DNA from: Microvelia longipes
Taxonomy: Eukaryota; Arthropoda; Insecta; Hemiptera; Veliidae
Length of the DNA stretch: 64,000 bases
Assembly (NCBI GenBank): GCA_018340805.1
Contig: JACMZG010001908.1
Coordinates: 43,227,913 to 43,291,912, forward strand
Direction of reading: 5' to 3'
Position numbers and translations under genes: made by a program. The notes below the pieces were generated by a model. The model made no database searches. It was not told where the DNA came from and saw only the letters and a list, made by a program, of their open reading frames with translations. Shown here piece by piece: positions 11,437 through 23,100 of this stretch (position 1 is its first letter; each line of letters begins with the position of its first letter).

Positions 11437-12294
11437 ATGTGGACTGTAAAAGTTTTTGCTCGAAGTAAACATTCTGTTATGTCAATGCACATAGCTATTA
11501 GGTTAATTACTGCTGATAAGGACACTCTTAAATGTACTTTTGTTCAAGATAAATTAACACAAGATGTTAAGTTTAAAAATGGTCTCATCAGGTGTTGGAA
11601 AGCTAAATTATCCCTTGTTGATTTAAGCTTTGAAAGAAATTTAATATTTCAATTCATTGTAAAAAAAGAGGTGAAGCCCCAGGAGAGATCAGCTATGTTT
11701 TGCTCTTCTTTACCATCCCAGCCTTGTGTGATACCCAATCAAGCTGTGGATCCTTTTGTAAGTCACTTCGATAACCTCCAATTATTTGTTTTTGAAGACT
11801 GCGATGTCATTCTGTGCACAAACGACGGATATGAGTTAAGAGCCCACAAAAAAATACTTAGCAATTATAGCAATGTGTTTAAAACTATGTTTCAACAAAA
11901 TATGTCTGAATCGATCCTAAAAAGAGTAAAGATAACTGATTACGACAAAGATGCTTTATTAGGTATGCTCAAATACATTTATGGTGGAACTATAAATAAC
12001 TTTAATATCATCGGCGAGAAGTTATTAATGCTGTCACATAAGTATGAAATGAACAATTTAAAATCAGACTGTCTATCTTATATTTCTCAACATTTATCTT
12101 TGAGTAATGTATTGCAATATTTTCAAATGGCTGAAATTTATGGTTTTAACGAATTAAGGGATCAGTGTATGAATGTGATCAAGGACAAGAATAATCTTGT
12201 GAAATTAATTAAAACGGAAGAGTGGATTGAAATGGAAGAAACCAGTAATTTGTTATGTTACATCATTAAAAATATGGCTGGCATCAAGTTCTAG
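11437..12294 (+). CDS. BTB/POZ domain protein, SPOP/TDPOZ-like
   Basis: An uninterrupted 285-codon frame. Residues 1-80 (MWTVKVFARSKHS... to FQFIVKKE) are in the place of a MATH domain but are weakly conserved and probably a remnant. Residues about 118-215 are a clear BTB/POZ fold: ED-CDVILCTNDGYELRAHKKIL, SNVFKTMF, then ALLGMLKYIYGG. Residues 220-280 look like the helical 3-box/BACK-type tail (ADLH-like AEIYGFNELRDQC). By family, such proteins bind cullin-3 and recruit ubiquitination substrates in nucleus or cytosol; the substrate here is unknown. The frame is open upstream to 11368, so the true start or an upstream exon is uncertain. It is single-exon and lies 280 bp from the Gypsy LTR. AATAAA at 12593-12598 could end the message. 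It could be a retrocopy, but the open frame argues that it is functional or young. Confidence 0.75.
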   Translation: MWTVKVFARSKHSVMSMHIAIRLITADKDTLKCTFVQDKLTQDVKFKNGLIRCWKAKLSLVDLSFERNLIFQFIVKKEVKPQERSAMFCSSLPSQPCVIPNQAVDPFVSHFDNLQLFVFEDCDVILCTNDGYELRAHKKILSNYSNVFKTMFQQNMSESILKRVKITDYDKDALLGMLKYIYGGTINNFNIIGEKLLMLSHKYEMNNLKSDCLSYISQHLSLSNVLQYFQMAEIYGFNELRDQCMNVIKDKNNLVKLIKTEEWIEMEETSNLLCYIIKNMAGIKF

Positions 12295-13080
12295 TTATCT
12301 CAACATTATATTATTTGGCCTCAGAAGAATAACACTAGTATAGAATGAGCTCAACAAAGAGACACAATGAGGGAGGATACACCAGCTCTTATCATGGCCA
12401 AGTACCATTAGTAATTTTTTGACATCATTTTTTATCTTTTTTATTAATTATGATTTCATGTTAATGTTACATTATTTTTTTTTACTATTATGTCTTAAAT
12501 TAAGTAAAATTAATTTAAAATAAGTTTAATTATTATTTATCTTATATATTCTTTAATTATCAGTTGTGTATTAAGTGATTTAATGTGGAGTCAATAAAAT
12601 TGCTGCTGTTTATAGGGTGTATTCTATATTTGTGTACCAATAGGGGTTATGGAGGGGGAGGAGTGTCTAGTCTCTGCAGAGTAGAAGTAAAGTACTATTG
12701 TGGTACTTTAGTACATGGAAATTGTCAAACTACCAGGCTCCTTATCACTGTGCTATACCCGAGTCATCCTTCTAGTAGTATAAGTCTCATTGGAGCACAA
12801 GGATGTAAAAGCAATGGAATATTGCTGATAAAAAGTCTAGGTGAATTAAATATAGATGTGAGCTCAGTGCACTAGACAAGTTAAAACCTAGTATATTGGG
12901 TGTGCCCACATTCTCATATGTTCTAGGGGAGTTGTGATGTAGCCTGGAGACCTGAAATCCCTCATTTCCTATAGGACTCCATCACAAATACACTTCATCA
13001 CTGTGTTATTCTTATGCTATCGTGGTGGACCTAAAATGGTATTTGGGTAAAAAATATTGAATTTCTTCAAATCAATCAAG
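12295..13080. other. Intergenic between convergent genes
   Basis: 3' flank of the BTB gene. It contains a candidate AATAAA signal at 12593-12598 and a 96-codon open stretch from 12585 that has no ATG start, no domain and compositional bias. I do not call the latter a gene. The converging DUF4773-like gene begins its 3' UTR at about 13080. Confidence 0.5.
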
Positions 13081-13086
13081 TTTATT
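13081..13086 (-). terminator. Polyadenylation signal of the DUF4773-like gene
   Basis: AATAAA on the minus strand, 39 bases after the stop codon at 13125-13127. The spacing suits a short 3' UTR. Confidence 0.65.
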
Positions 13087-13124
13087 TGTCTTTAAAGATT
13101 TGACACATTTTAGGGACAAGATTG

Positions 13125-16100
13125 TTAGAGATTCTTTTCTTTCTTGACAAGATCGATGACAGTCTTGATTGGGTTGGGTGCATTGATGTTAGACATAGCA
13201 CCAGATTCTTCATCACTGCGTCCATCAAATTCAAGAACTCCATTCTCATACTTAAGACACTTGAGCTTGAAGGTGGTTAACAATTTTTCTCCAACCTAAA
13301 AATGTACACCAATAGTACTTGTCAAACATGGCAAGTAGACTGCTCTAACTAAGATTATTATAATCTAATACAAGTAGACCACCTTATATCACTTATAATT
13401 ATCAGAGTAATAAAATAAATCTCTCCTCTGATGTAAATGTTAAATAAAAACGTAACCGGCTTTTAACCAACTAAAGGTCATCATCAGTGCATTACCAACA
13501 AAAAATTAAAAATAAATCTCAAAATGGTAAAATCTAAAACTAAGTTAAAAATGTAACAAGACAAAAAGAAATAAAAAAAACACAAGAAGAATGAAAAGAT
13601 TAAACATACTGGTGAGGTGTTAAGGAGCTAGGTTTTGAGTCAGATTTCTTGTTTGTTAGGCACTGATGACAACCTTTAGTTGGTTGAAAGCCAGTTATGC
13701 TTTTATTTTAATAAATATTTACATCAGCGGAGGGACTTATTTTATCATTTTTATTAAGATGAACTCCTCTAGCACTCATTATTTTTAATTCTACTTCTAA
13801 TTAGGTCCGCCTCTAGGGACGTGGTTGTATAAGCACTCGATTTTCACACCAAAGGTCCGGAGTTCCAACCAGGAATATGGTTCCAGTTTACATAAATAGT
13901 TTTTGCAACATAAAGATTTTGCCAACTTTAATTAATACATAGAGCATAGTATATGCAACCCACCTGAGTTGGTTCCCCTAGGGTAAATACCCTGATAGGC
14001 TTTTTGGCCAAGCAAGGACATTTATTTATGCCTAAACAGGTATTTATATATTCTCAACCCCTTAGCTTTTGTCTCTATTCCCTCTTATAATATAGCTTTT
14101 GTCACTACTCCCCCTTATAATATAGCTTTTGTCACTACTTCCCCCTTATAAATAGCTTTGTCACTACATAATATAGCTTTTGTCCTCTCATTTGTCTCCT
14201 CCTTATAATATAGCTTTTGTCTCTACTCCCCCTTATAATATAGCTTTGTCTCTACTCCCCTATAATATTTTGTCTCTACTTATAATATAGCTTTTGTCCT
14301 CTACTCCCCCTTATAATAGCTTTGTCTTATAATATAGCTTTTGTCACTACTCCCCTTATAATATATCTTTTGTCTCTACTCCCCCTTATAATATAGCATT
14401 TGTCTCTACTCCCCCTTATAATATAGCTTTTGTCTCTACTCCCCCTTATAATATAGCTTTTGTCTCTATCCCCCTTATAATATAATCCAAGAGACTTACT
14501 CATACATTTCTTTTACTTTTATCTGGAGTTTTTTACTTCTATTTTATATGCAGAGTCCTAGATGGTGTTCCAGCCTGGGGGCAATGCATGTTTATATCTT
14601 CCTAGGGTTCTCTCCAATTTTAAAACAACCTCTTCTATAGTGTGGATGCCTTTACAAAATAATTTATAGGTATTTTGTAACAGAACTAATTTAATTGTAG
14701 ATTCGGTTTGCTCTTGAGATTATTGAAGAATATTTTCTGCTCTCTATTAATGTTAAGGTAGAGGAGGAAAAATTATTTGAGGACTAACTTCCGTAGTATA
14801 AAATACTAGTTTACAGCTCTTAATTCAGAATTAAGAGCTAATTAAAATTCAACAATAACAAGCAGCCAAAAATCTCTTTTAGCTGTAGTCCTGAGCATAG
14901 TGCTGAGTACAAATATATAACATACCTGGATATCAATGTTCATGCAAGATCTGAATGAGTTTTCATCACCAAGCTGTTCCATGGTTGATTTCAAGCAAAT
15001 CTTTACAGATGAGAGGAAAAGAGGAAGCCTGTCACAGACACGTTCTAACTTCTTGGCTGAAATGCATTGTATTATAACAGAGAATCAGTCCTTATACTAA
15101 GGTTAGTGATAAGGATCAGGTAGGCTTTGGCCTTACTAAGGACAGCTATAACGGATCAAGTAGGCTTTGGCTCGGATCAAGTAGGCTTTGGTCCTTATAA
15201 GGACAGCTATAGGATCAAGTAGGCTTTGGTCCTTATACTAAGGACAGCTATACGGATCAAGTAGGCTTTGGTCCTTATACTAAGGACAGCTATACGGATC
15301 AAGTAGGCTTTGGTCCTTATACTAAGGACAGCTATACGGATCAATTAGACTGTGGTCTTTGTACCAAGGATGACTAAGCCATTGTTTAAGGATACCAGTT
15401 CTCTCTTGGTACTTATACTAAGGATCAAGTAGGCTTTGTTCCTTATAATAAAGCTCTGTTTGGTAAGCTAAATCTACATCACTACAGGTCTGAGGACGAC
15501 AGTCTACTTGCTCCTGTATAAGTATAAGGAACAAGCCTGCTGCTAGTATAAGTACTAAGGACAGAATTTTCATAGTTCACAAGGAACGTAAGAATTTGTG
15601 TTTCAATATAGAATAAATACCTCCCCTCCATGAGTCCATCCCATTAAACTCCATTTAAAAAAGACTGGGTGTATTAACCAGAGTATTAGACCACTCAGGT
15701 GAGTCCTTAGTCCAACCAGTCCCTTTTGCCCCCTGGACAAGTCACTGACTCAAAGGGAGTTATCAAGTTGTTTAGAGGTTTCACAAGTGCTTAGGATATA
15801 TGAAAGTGTTATCTCGGCCTCATCATATGAGACTAGCTGCCAGTCCCATCAGGTTTAGATGGGGGGTTAAGCTGTCATTGACCAACAAGAATACCAGTTA
15901 TTGAGTGACAGGTACTTCTTTTCAGAGTTCAGGGCTAGAAGTGACCTGGTAAACCTTTTAGATGGTCTGTCTCATCCAAGTATAAATTCACTGGTTTCTA
16001 GAGTCTTTACAACTACTACATGCTCTGGAGTGGAGGGCATTAAACTGGAGCCCAGTCTGGCTAGCTGGTCAACCTGCTCATTGCCCTTAACACCACAATG

Positions 16101-18579
16101 TCCTTGGACCTGTAGTAGTTAAACCACACTTGTCTGTCCTAGAATACTGAGGAAAATAACCACCTTGTGAAAATCAATACAATACTATGTCGCACTGAAA
16201 TTTATATAACTTTCTTCTCTCCCCCTGACGGCCAATGATGCCCTGGGGTATACATTTATTTTTGTAAACTTAAGTTCCTTTTTTTATATATGTCACTTAC
16301 AAATAAATAATTTTCTATATAACTTTCTTTGAGATAACTCTTTTATATTAGATTTCTTTGAGATAACTTTCTTTGAGTCCTAGAACCTACCAGAGGTTGA
16401 CTCATACTACCAATTATAAACATAATATAACAATTACCTGAGATTTTAGTATTGAAATTGTACATCTTTCCAACACGCATACCAACTTGGAATGCATATT
16501 CACTGGGTACTACTGACACATTACCGCACACTGTAAACAAATATCACAATAATAGCATATTATAAAACAACCTCAAGAAGCACTAATCACAGATAAACGC
16601 TAATCAATTTCCCTGTGACTGAATTTATATTTCTTTTTATATTTATTACAATTTTATAAAAAATATTGTTTAATTATAATAATTGGTGAACCTGATGACA
16701 CTTATGAAAAAAAAAACATTTTCAAATCTTAAAATTCATATGGAGCTTCAACATAATAAAACATGACACCAACATTAAAACATCAAAAGGACTCAATAAT
16801 AAACTCCATAAGATGTTTTTTTTTTCAATTACTCAACTTGGATGATATTATCTCTAATTGTCAAACTTTTCACAGACAACATACACACTCCATTAACTAT
16901 TTTGAAACAAGTTTTTATAGATATATTCTTGATCAGTGAATACCCTAACTCATTAGCTCATTCATCACCCTAACTCAATCATCACCCTAACTCATTTGCT
17001 CATTCATCACCCTAACTCATTAGCTCATTCATCACCCTAACTCAATCATCACCCTAACTCATTTGCTCATTCATCACCGCTATTTTCTTGCAAAAAAAAA
17101 GTAACAGTATTTTGCTAATATTTCGTGTAATTATATGATTACATAATTATTTATACAAATACATAGGTTGACTTACACTTGAGTCTGGAGCTTCCGATGA
17201 CTTGGATTCTGGTACAGCAGCCGCAGTTGTTTGTTCCTTGGCAGTCGCAGTCACCGCTGACTCTATCGGAAATTCCACGCTCGAATCCAGCTGTTTAACA
17301 TAAAAGCATCACACTGAGTTGTAATAAATAAAGGTGGGAATTAGAGAGGATTTTCTTTCAAGCCACTTAGATAATAATATATCAACCAAAAATATTTTGA
17401 CATTTATTTTAAAATTTTTAACTGCTCTAGAAAAATATATTTTTAAATTTAAGATCCATTTAGAGGGAATGATTTGAAAGGAGAAACACTGCATTTACAA
17501 AAACCATTGCGGGTCTGTTCTAATTATTTGAATAATTACATATAATTATTGTTATCATAATTACATTGTGTTCTTAAAATCAACTTTGTGTTCTTATCAT
17601 TGGACATAATAAGTGATAAAAATGAATTAGACTTAAAATTAAATAGTGTTGAACTAAGTCTACATAATTTATAGTAAGTTAATATTTTAGCTATTGTAAA
17701 AATATATTAATATTTAAAAAAAATATAGCTGTGCAACAAACAATGCTATTGTTACCTTAGTATTTCTCAGGGATACTATTATATAATAGATTTTCTATTG
17801 ACCCAACTCTCTTTAGTCCATCCACAATGACCACTTAAACCCTCATTACTTACTCTCATTTCAGGTTACATAAACCATACTTTTCTCTCTTTCACTACGG
17901 GGAGTAAGCTTTAAGCTAGGGGGGTCTTTAAAAACCCCACTAGCTATTTTTGTCAAATGAAATTTTCTAAAATGGGGTGTTTATGAAAATATAAACATAC
18001 GTATTTTACTGGGTACAAAAATTTAGGTTTTAAATTCATAAATAAGTTCTATAGTTTTTCTAAAAAGTAATTTATTGTAGTTTCTAAAAACATTACAATA
18101 AGTGGCTTTTTAAGTAACAGTTAATGACTGTTATTGAGTTAAAGAGATTTTCTTGGGAAATACCTGTTATAGTTTATCTGAAATTGTTTAAGTAAATTAT
18201 GTCTATTAATTGGATTATGTATGTGATTGTTTATTTCTAATTTTAGTTTACCTTAAGATTTGACTGTGATATTTTGTTCATTTAATACTGTATAATTAAA
18301 TTATTTGACGCTTGTAGGCACATTAATTTATGATTCAAACAATAAAGATGTTTATTTATGAGCTTTAGAGGCTGGACTATAAAGGTATGAGTTTTATAAT
18401 AACATACCAGTGTCATCATCACTGTCTACACCGTATCTTGTCACACTGAGGAGCATGGCTCTGGCAATCGCTTTGTCATGCTCGTTCAGGTCACTGATAT
18501 TATCCTCATCACTCTGGTGAGCAGCAATGCTGAGAGCAATGCAGCCGAATAAGGCAACAAGTTTTAACCAGTGGCTCAT
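13125..18579 (-). CDS. Secreted cysteine-rich protein, DUF4773-like, five coding exons
   Basis: Coding exons (minus strand) are 18408-18579, 17177-17290, 16438-16530, 14926-15056 and 13125-13295. All have GT/AG boundaries and compatible phases, giving 681 nt or 226 residues. Residues 1-20 (MSHWLKLVALFGCIALSIAA) are a signal peptide with likely cleavage before HQSDED. An acidic, Asp-rich propeptide-like segment follows to about residue 58. The cysteine domain starts with CDCQGTNNCGCC and continues ...LCGNVSVVP, ...ISAKKLERVCDRLP, ...KICLKS, ...RSCMNIDI and FKLKCLKY. The CxC...CxCC start followed by spaced single Cys matches the arthropod DUF4773 pattern, although the usual PPP block is missing. 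Export from the cell is expected; the biochemical role is unknown. The ATG at 18579 was chosen because it follows a 5' UTR splice acceptor and starts the signal peptide. Confidence 0.85.
13412..13748. repeat. Inverted pair of hammerhead-like repeats in intron 4
   Basis: Two roughly 95-bp arms face each other. The plus arm (about 13648-13748) holds GGCACTGATGACAACC...GGTTGAAAGCC and ends CATCAGCGGAGGGACTT. The minus arm (about 13412-13512) holds GCACTGATGATGACC...GGTTAAAAGCCGG and ends CATCAGAGGAGAGATTT. Each contains the CTGATGA box, a short pairing stem and GAAA (AAAA in the minus copy). About 135 bp of A-rich DNA separates them. The whole could fold as a large hairpin in the pre-mRNA. Confidence 0.75.
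13805..14030 (+). mobile_element. tRNA-derived SINE copy 1
   Basis: Begins GTCCGCCTCTAGGGACGTGG and contains a Pol III A-box-like block and a decayed B box (GGAGTTCCAACC). It then has a body ending GGTTCCCCTAGGGTAAATAC. The same order of blocks occurs at 37508-37730, with about 70-75% identity by eye, so this is an older copy. It lies in intron 4 of the secreted-protein gene. Confidence 0.75.
14060..14490. repeat. 30-bp minisatellite in intron 4
   Basis: Unit TAGCTTTTGTCTCTACTCCC plus CCTTATAATA, about 14 copies. Some have dropped bases and some are truncated. The minus strand (transcript sense) is purine-rich, so it would not create a strong splice acceptor. Confidence 0.9.
14491..14925. 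other. Rest of intron 4, nothing recognised
   Basis: AT-rich intronic sequence ending at the splice donor next to 14926. A short direct/inverted stretch around AATTAAGAGCT (14820-14845) is present, but no feature is supported. Confidence 0.5.
15095..15440. repeat. 42-bp minisatellite in intron 3
   Basis: Unit CGGATCAAGTAGGCTTTGGT followed by CCTTATACTAAGGACAGCTA and TA. Three central copies are nearly perfect, with truncated copies at the edges. Related words (CTTATACTAAGGA) continue to about 15560. CCTTATACTAAGG is itself an inverted repeat within the unit. Confidence 0.88.
15972..16118 (-). pseudogene. LINE RNase H fossil in intron 3
   Basis: The minus strand reads VQGHCGVKGNEQVDQLARLG, matching the W-PGH-G--GNE-AD-LA motif at the C-terminal end of retroelement RNase H domains. 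The frame then runs to a stop at 15972-15974. The N-terminal side is out of frame (VWFNYY...), so the copy is dead. It is a fragment of a LINE that carried its own RNase H (I/R1-type clades do). Confidence 0.75.
16945..17085. repeat. Minisatellite in intron 2
   Basis: Units CTCATTAGCTCATTCATCAC followed by CCTAA, about five or six copies with variants AGCT/TGCT and shortened ones (CTCAATCATCACCCTAA). Confidence 0.88.
17291..18407. other. Intron 1 of the secreted-protein gene, nothing else recognised
   Basis: AT-rich intron between coding exons 1 and 2. A 61-codon minus-strand open frame at 17309-17494 lacks any family features. No mobile element was recognised. Confidence 0.55.
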
Positions 18580-18712
18580 AGTGATATACCTGAAAATTGA
18601 AGAGACCAATTATAGATAAACATAATAATGGCCAAGAAGGCTTTCCTAGTTAAATTTTTAAATTCTTTAGTTTGCAATAAATATTGTAAAAAAATAGATA
18701 AAGAATAATTAC

Positions 18713-18775
18713 CTGTGTAATCCAGTGAGTGGAAAATACAAGAATAGAAAATCCAACATTTTTTTTTCTTATATA
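18713..18775 (-). promoter_or_regulatory. Promoter and 5' UTR exon of the DUF4773-like gene
   Basis: A TATATAAG box lies on the minus strand at 18768-18775. About 30 bases downstream a short leader exon begins (around 18735-18745) and ends at a consensus donor CACAG|GTAATT at 18713/18712. The next acceptor, AATTTTCAG|GTATATCACT, lies at 18590/18589, ten bases before the ATG. So the gene has an intron in its 5' UTR and a TATA promoter, usual for a tissue-regulated secreted protein. The start site itself is inferred. Confidence 0.6.
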
Positions 18776-19639
18776 ACAAATTACGGGGAACCTGTCAATA
18801 GCATCATTACCCATAGAATTTCATTATTTAATTTGTAAATTTAAGTAATAATGCAAATACAATTTAGGCATTATTAAGAGAGAAAAATCACACAATAACA
18901 ATAAAGAAATTAATGGTATCATTGTAAAGCAAGACTTTGTTTGCGTTTAATTTATTTAAATTTGCATTTGAAATGTGTGACCTTCAATTTTTATGAATAG
19001 GGGTAACATTTAATTTTATAATTGCTTAAACAAAGTGTTAAATGATATATTTATTAAAAAAATAATCTATTTAATTAAAATTTAACAATGTAATAGTAAG
19101 TTCATTTTTTTATTTTTTATTTTATTAAATGGACGAATTTAATAATGTAAAAATGATAGTTAATCCTGATGACTATATTTTAACTTGGCCATTTTGTTTG
19201 CCTCGTATCGTAGTGTAAGCATTTTAGGTTTCAGCTCGATCCAATAACTTTTCTAGTTAGTGAGTTAAAAGAACATTTTTTAAACTAGAAATGGCTTTAA
19301 ACATGGTATCAAATGTTGAAGTAGATGATAAGCTAAATCAGTTGAGAACATTTTTAGCTCAATCAGACTATCCCAAGTGGCACAATCCTATGGCGTACGT
19401 ATAAACATTTATGTAGAACTAATGTTGCTCGCATTTGGTTACAACAATCAATAAGAAAGATCTTTCTCTAATAACAAAAAAAATCTTTACTGCCCACAAA
19501 AAGGAAATATGAAAAAAGTATAAAGTAAAATATTATAAAGATATATATGAATTCATATTTGACAAATTTGGTAAGTGTGTCTTCATTGCTGCTGACTGCC
19601 TGTTAAATTTGGAGTATCCTAGTTTTTGAAGATAATTGT
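18776..19639. other. Upstream flank of the DUF4773-like gene
   Basis: AT-rich. A possible tRNA-like SINE head (TTGCCTCGTATCGTAGTGTA) is at 19198-19250. A 37-codon ATG frame at 19291 starts MALNMVSNVEVDDK but is not assignable. Confidence 0.4.
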
Positions 19640-20110
19640 CCTGATATCCTAATTGGTCTAGAGTGGGTTAGGCAGATGATACCAGTGTCTTGGTGCGTGC
19701 TAAGTCAAAAATTCAAGCTGTTCACAATATTATAAAGGATGCTATGTCTGAGGCTAAGCTGTTGACAGAAAACAACAACCTATCCTTGAAATTCCATAAG
19801 ACTTGCACTATGGTTGTAAACAGAGTTCATCAGAAGAATAATGTAAACATAAAATTAGATTATACTCATATTGTAGCTGATATGCTTCCTAATTTTTGTG
19901 TGATAGAAGATAACCTCCATAACTGGCAAGAGCATGTTGAGAAATTAAGTAAAAAACGCTTGCTAGCTCTATCTATTTACTAAGAAAATTTTCCAATCTG
20001 GTTCCAACTATATGACTTAAAATACTCTACTATGGCTTAATTTATTCACATATTTCTTAGGGCATTCATTTCTGGGGTAGTTCAAGTGGAGCTGAAAAAA
20101 AATCTTTCTA
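19640..20110 (+). pseudogene. LINE reverse-transcriptase fossil
   Basis: Directly after an in-frame stop the sequence reads ADDTSVLVRAKSKIQ. The (Y/F)ADDT catalytic box of non-LTR RT is followed by LSLKFHKTCTMVV (the thumb-side N..KT block) and NLHNWQEHVEKLSKK (the W..HI..L region). After a stop at 19981 the homology resumes out of frame as YYGLIYSHIS and GIHFWGSS. Several stops and shifts show it is dead. The clade is CR1/Jockey/RTE-like and cannot be refined by eye. Confidence 0.78.
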
Positions 20111-23100
20111 CTTCAGAAAAGAGGAATGAGACTAATTGCAGGGATTAAGTACAAATATTCCTGTTGTGGTTGTTTTCTAGAAAAATAAAGAACATACTAT
20201 GTTCAGCCAATACATACTGGATCTATACAAGTTTTACCTCTCAACTCTTCAAAATAAGCTTGAGTTTGAATTTAATGACAAATATAGGGGGTATCAGTAA
20301 TAAAACTAAGGGTAGTAATATTAAAATCTTGCCTGAAAGAACAGTCAGATATGAGAAGAGCCGTGTATTCTGCTCTCTCTATAGTAAACTCAGTCCCTCC
20401 AGAATTTAGAGCTTCTGATGATTGTAAACAATCTTTGGCTCTCACAAAGAAACTAAAAATTCTGGTGTGGTGGTCGGCATGTGGGGGAATTTCCTTTGGA
20501 ATGAAAAAACCTTTAAAAGATAAACACTAACTGTGCTTTAAACAAGAGCAAATTATGGTTTGCACAATCAATTTTAGAGACATAGGCCTGTGTTCTAACA
20601 TTTTCCTTAAGAAAAATATTAGGTTTAGGTAAGGAAAATGTTTTTGAATACGGGCCATAGTTTTTACAAAGATTATGTAGTATACCTAGTATGTAGTATA
20701 TCTAGTAGGTATACTAGATAATCTTTGAGTTTTTATAACCAACTGGACAATTATGCGCAATTCCTTTAAAAAATACAGAAACAATGTTTTACCAGAAGTG
20801 CTTGATAATTGAGTTAACAGATCAAGCTATAAAGCATAAATCGGAACCAAATGGATTATTAAATTATACGCCTATGGATTATTAATAAAGCAAGAAATGG
20901 ATTGTTAAGCATGGAAACACACATTTCAAAGGCAATTCTCCTGGCACGAGGATCACCGAGCCAGAATTTTTATTTATTTATACATACAAGGCAGAGTCAT
21001 TTTACAATAAATTGTGAAAATAATATAATAACATTTAAAACATGAAATATAATAACTAATAACTTTTTTATAATTTCATTTGTATTTTTAATTTTCAGTA
21101 CTTGTTTTTCTTACCTTTTTGTTAATTGATTTTTTTTTCTAATTTTCGTAAAATGTTTAATGAGATAAAATATTTTGATTTGAAATTCAAAAAAATAAAG
21201 AAGTGAGTATATTTGGCACCATTGTACAAAATACTTGTATTCACAGTTCATAGGTTTATACTGTTCACCATATTGTCCAAGAGGCCAGGAAGAATGTCTT
21301 TTTTGCGCCTGAAAAGTGTCAGACTGGAGTTTCAAATTATTTATAATTTTCCTTGTGTAGTATACTAAATCCCTCAAATGGCAGGATATTTTTATGTATA
21401 CAAAACAAACTAGGAAATTCAACAGAAAAGATAAGTGGACTAATGGTTGGAGGCTGGTAACGGGGTTGGTAAGGACCTAATGGAATGAATGGTCTTCTTG
21501 CCAGGCTTGACCTCTCTTATTAGTAAGGAAGAAAGTATTTCAGGCGAGATAACTCGCCTAAATTATCTGTTTCAGGTGTTTAAAGGTCTTCTAAGAGGGT
21601 TTTATCAAACTTTCTGTCTATAGGTCTGTCATCATCATAAATCCCAGAATGTTCATGCTAGAAAGTTGAAATTTGTAACAAAATAACCACCTAAGAGTTG
21701 TTATTTAGCAATGGTTCAAAATAGGTTACTGTAGAGTATAATATTATGGGGTCAAGTTAACAATACTCGTCTTCTTCTTTTACAGAAAAAAATATTAGAA
21801 TAATAACTTGCTCTGCTTACCTTGATGACTGTAAACCTTTTATTATAGAAATTACAACTGATGACTGTGTTTATTTATAATTTAGATTTTGAAATTATTG
21901 ACTCTTTTTTATTTAAAAAAAATCATCCAATTGAATTAAAATTTGACAAAAGTGTTTCTTTTTTGTAAGGAACAAGTCTACTATATCTTCAATTTTCGTC
22001 AGATCACTATGATAAATAGCATCAAACGAGATAAGTATGTGGATGGGTAACCGCTAGGATTAAAACAGATTTACATTTTGCAATCTGAAGAATTCGCCAA
22101 TTTCATACTCTGAAGGCGAGGAAAGTCCAAAATCCAAAATGGTAAGGTGGCAAATCTAGAAAATGAAAATGAACACAGCAAATCCTATCAGGTGAGGAAA
22201 CCTCATACCCATATTTTATTAAATCTGTGCATAAAACTTCCTTTTATCCAGAGTGGAATGCAATGGCCCAAACTTGACAAGAGGGTCTGAGCAAAAAATA
22301 AATAAATAAACAATTAATACAATTATATTCCATTAATAAATACATATTACATAACATTGACATACAATAAAATACAATTTATACAATTTTTTATACAATG
22401 GTACAGTTTTTCTGGCAATCATTTAGATGGTTACTCCAAAAAGACATTTTCAAATTTTCAACTCTTCAGTCATTTCTTTTAATATTATTTATATTTTTCT
22501 TGGCCATATATATTGGATTATACACAATCTTAGTACGAATAAGTCCATACATTATTTGTAGAATTATCAGTGAGTATCCAAGTAAACAAATTTTTATCAA
22601 ATACCCTAATAATTTAAACTAATTAAGACAAAATTAAATTTAACATTCTATAATCAAGTTAGATTGGTTATCAAGCGATTACAACCCTTTCCATTTAAGA
22701 GCCAATCAAGTTCTATCGTTAATGTTAATTTAAAACTAGTATATTTGTAACTAAATCACCAAATAAGTTTCAGTTGAATCAAATCACTCATAGTTTCAAT
22801 ATTTGGAACAAACTAAATCTTCAAATTTTCCTTTCTTTGTTTTGAAATCCCCAAGAAACCCTGCTATATCTTTTTACAACAGATTGCTGAAATCTAAAAA
22901 GAAGAAAAGATTTTTATTTTTAAGCTGTAATTTTTCCATTAATGTATTGTGTTTGTTTATTTATTTTAATAGTTTATTAGTGTAGTTTGTAGATATAGAT
23001 TCTGAAGATCCCTACAATGATAGGTGAAATATATTAATTGAATAAATCATTCAAAACTTTTTATAGAACTAAAGTCCTCTTGATCCAGCCTGAGATGGAG

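Noticed and set aside
12585..12875. 96-codon frame after the BTB gene
   Set aside because: It has no ATG at its start, no recognisable domain and lies in the BTB gene's likely 3' UTR or flank.
13652..13700. Claiming a functional hammerhead ribozyme at each CTGATGA...GAAA site
   Set aside because: Stems I and III with a NUH cleavage site could not be established by eye, and GGC...GCC flanks also permit a simple hairpin, so only hammerhead-like core is claimed.
22398..22622. Small membrane protein frame (VQFFWQSFRWLL...)
   Set aside because: Hydrophobicity follows from T-rich DNA; there is no signal, family or transcript feature to support it.
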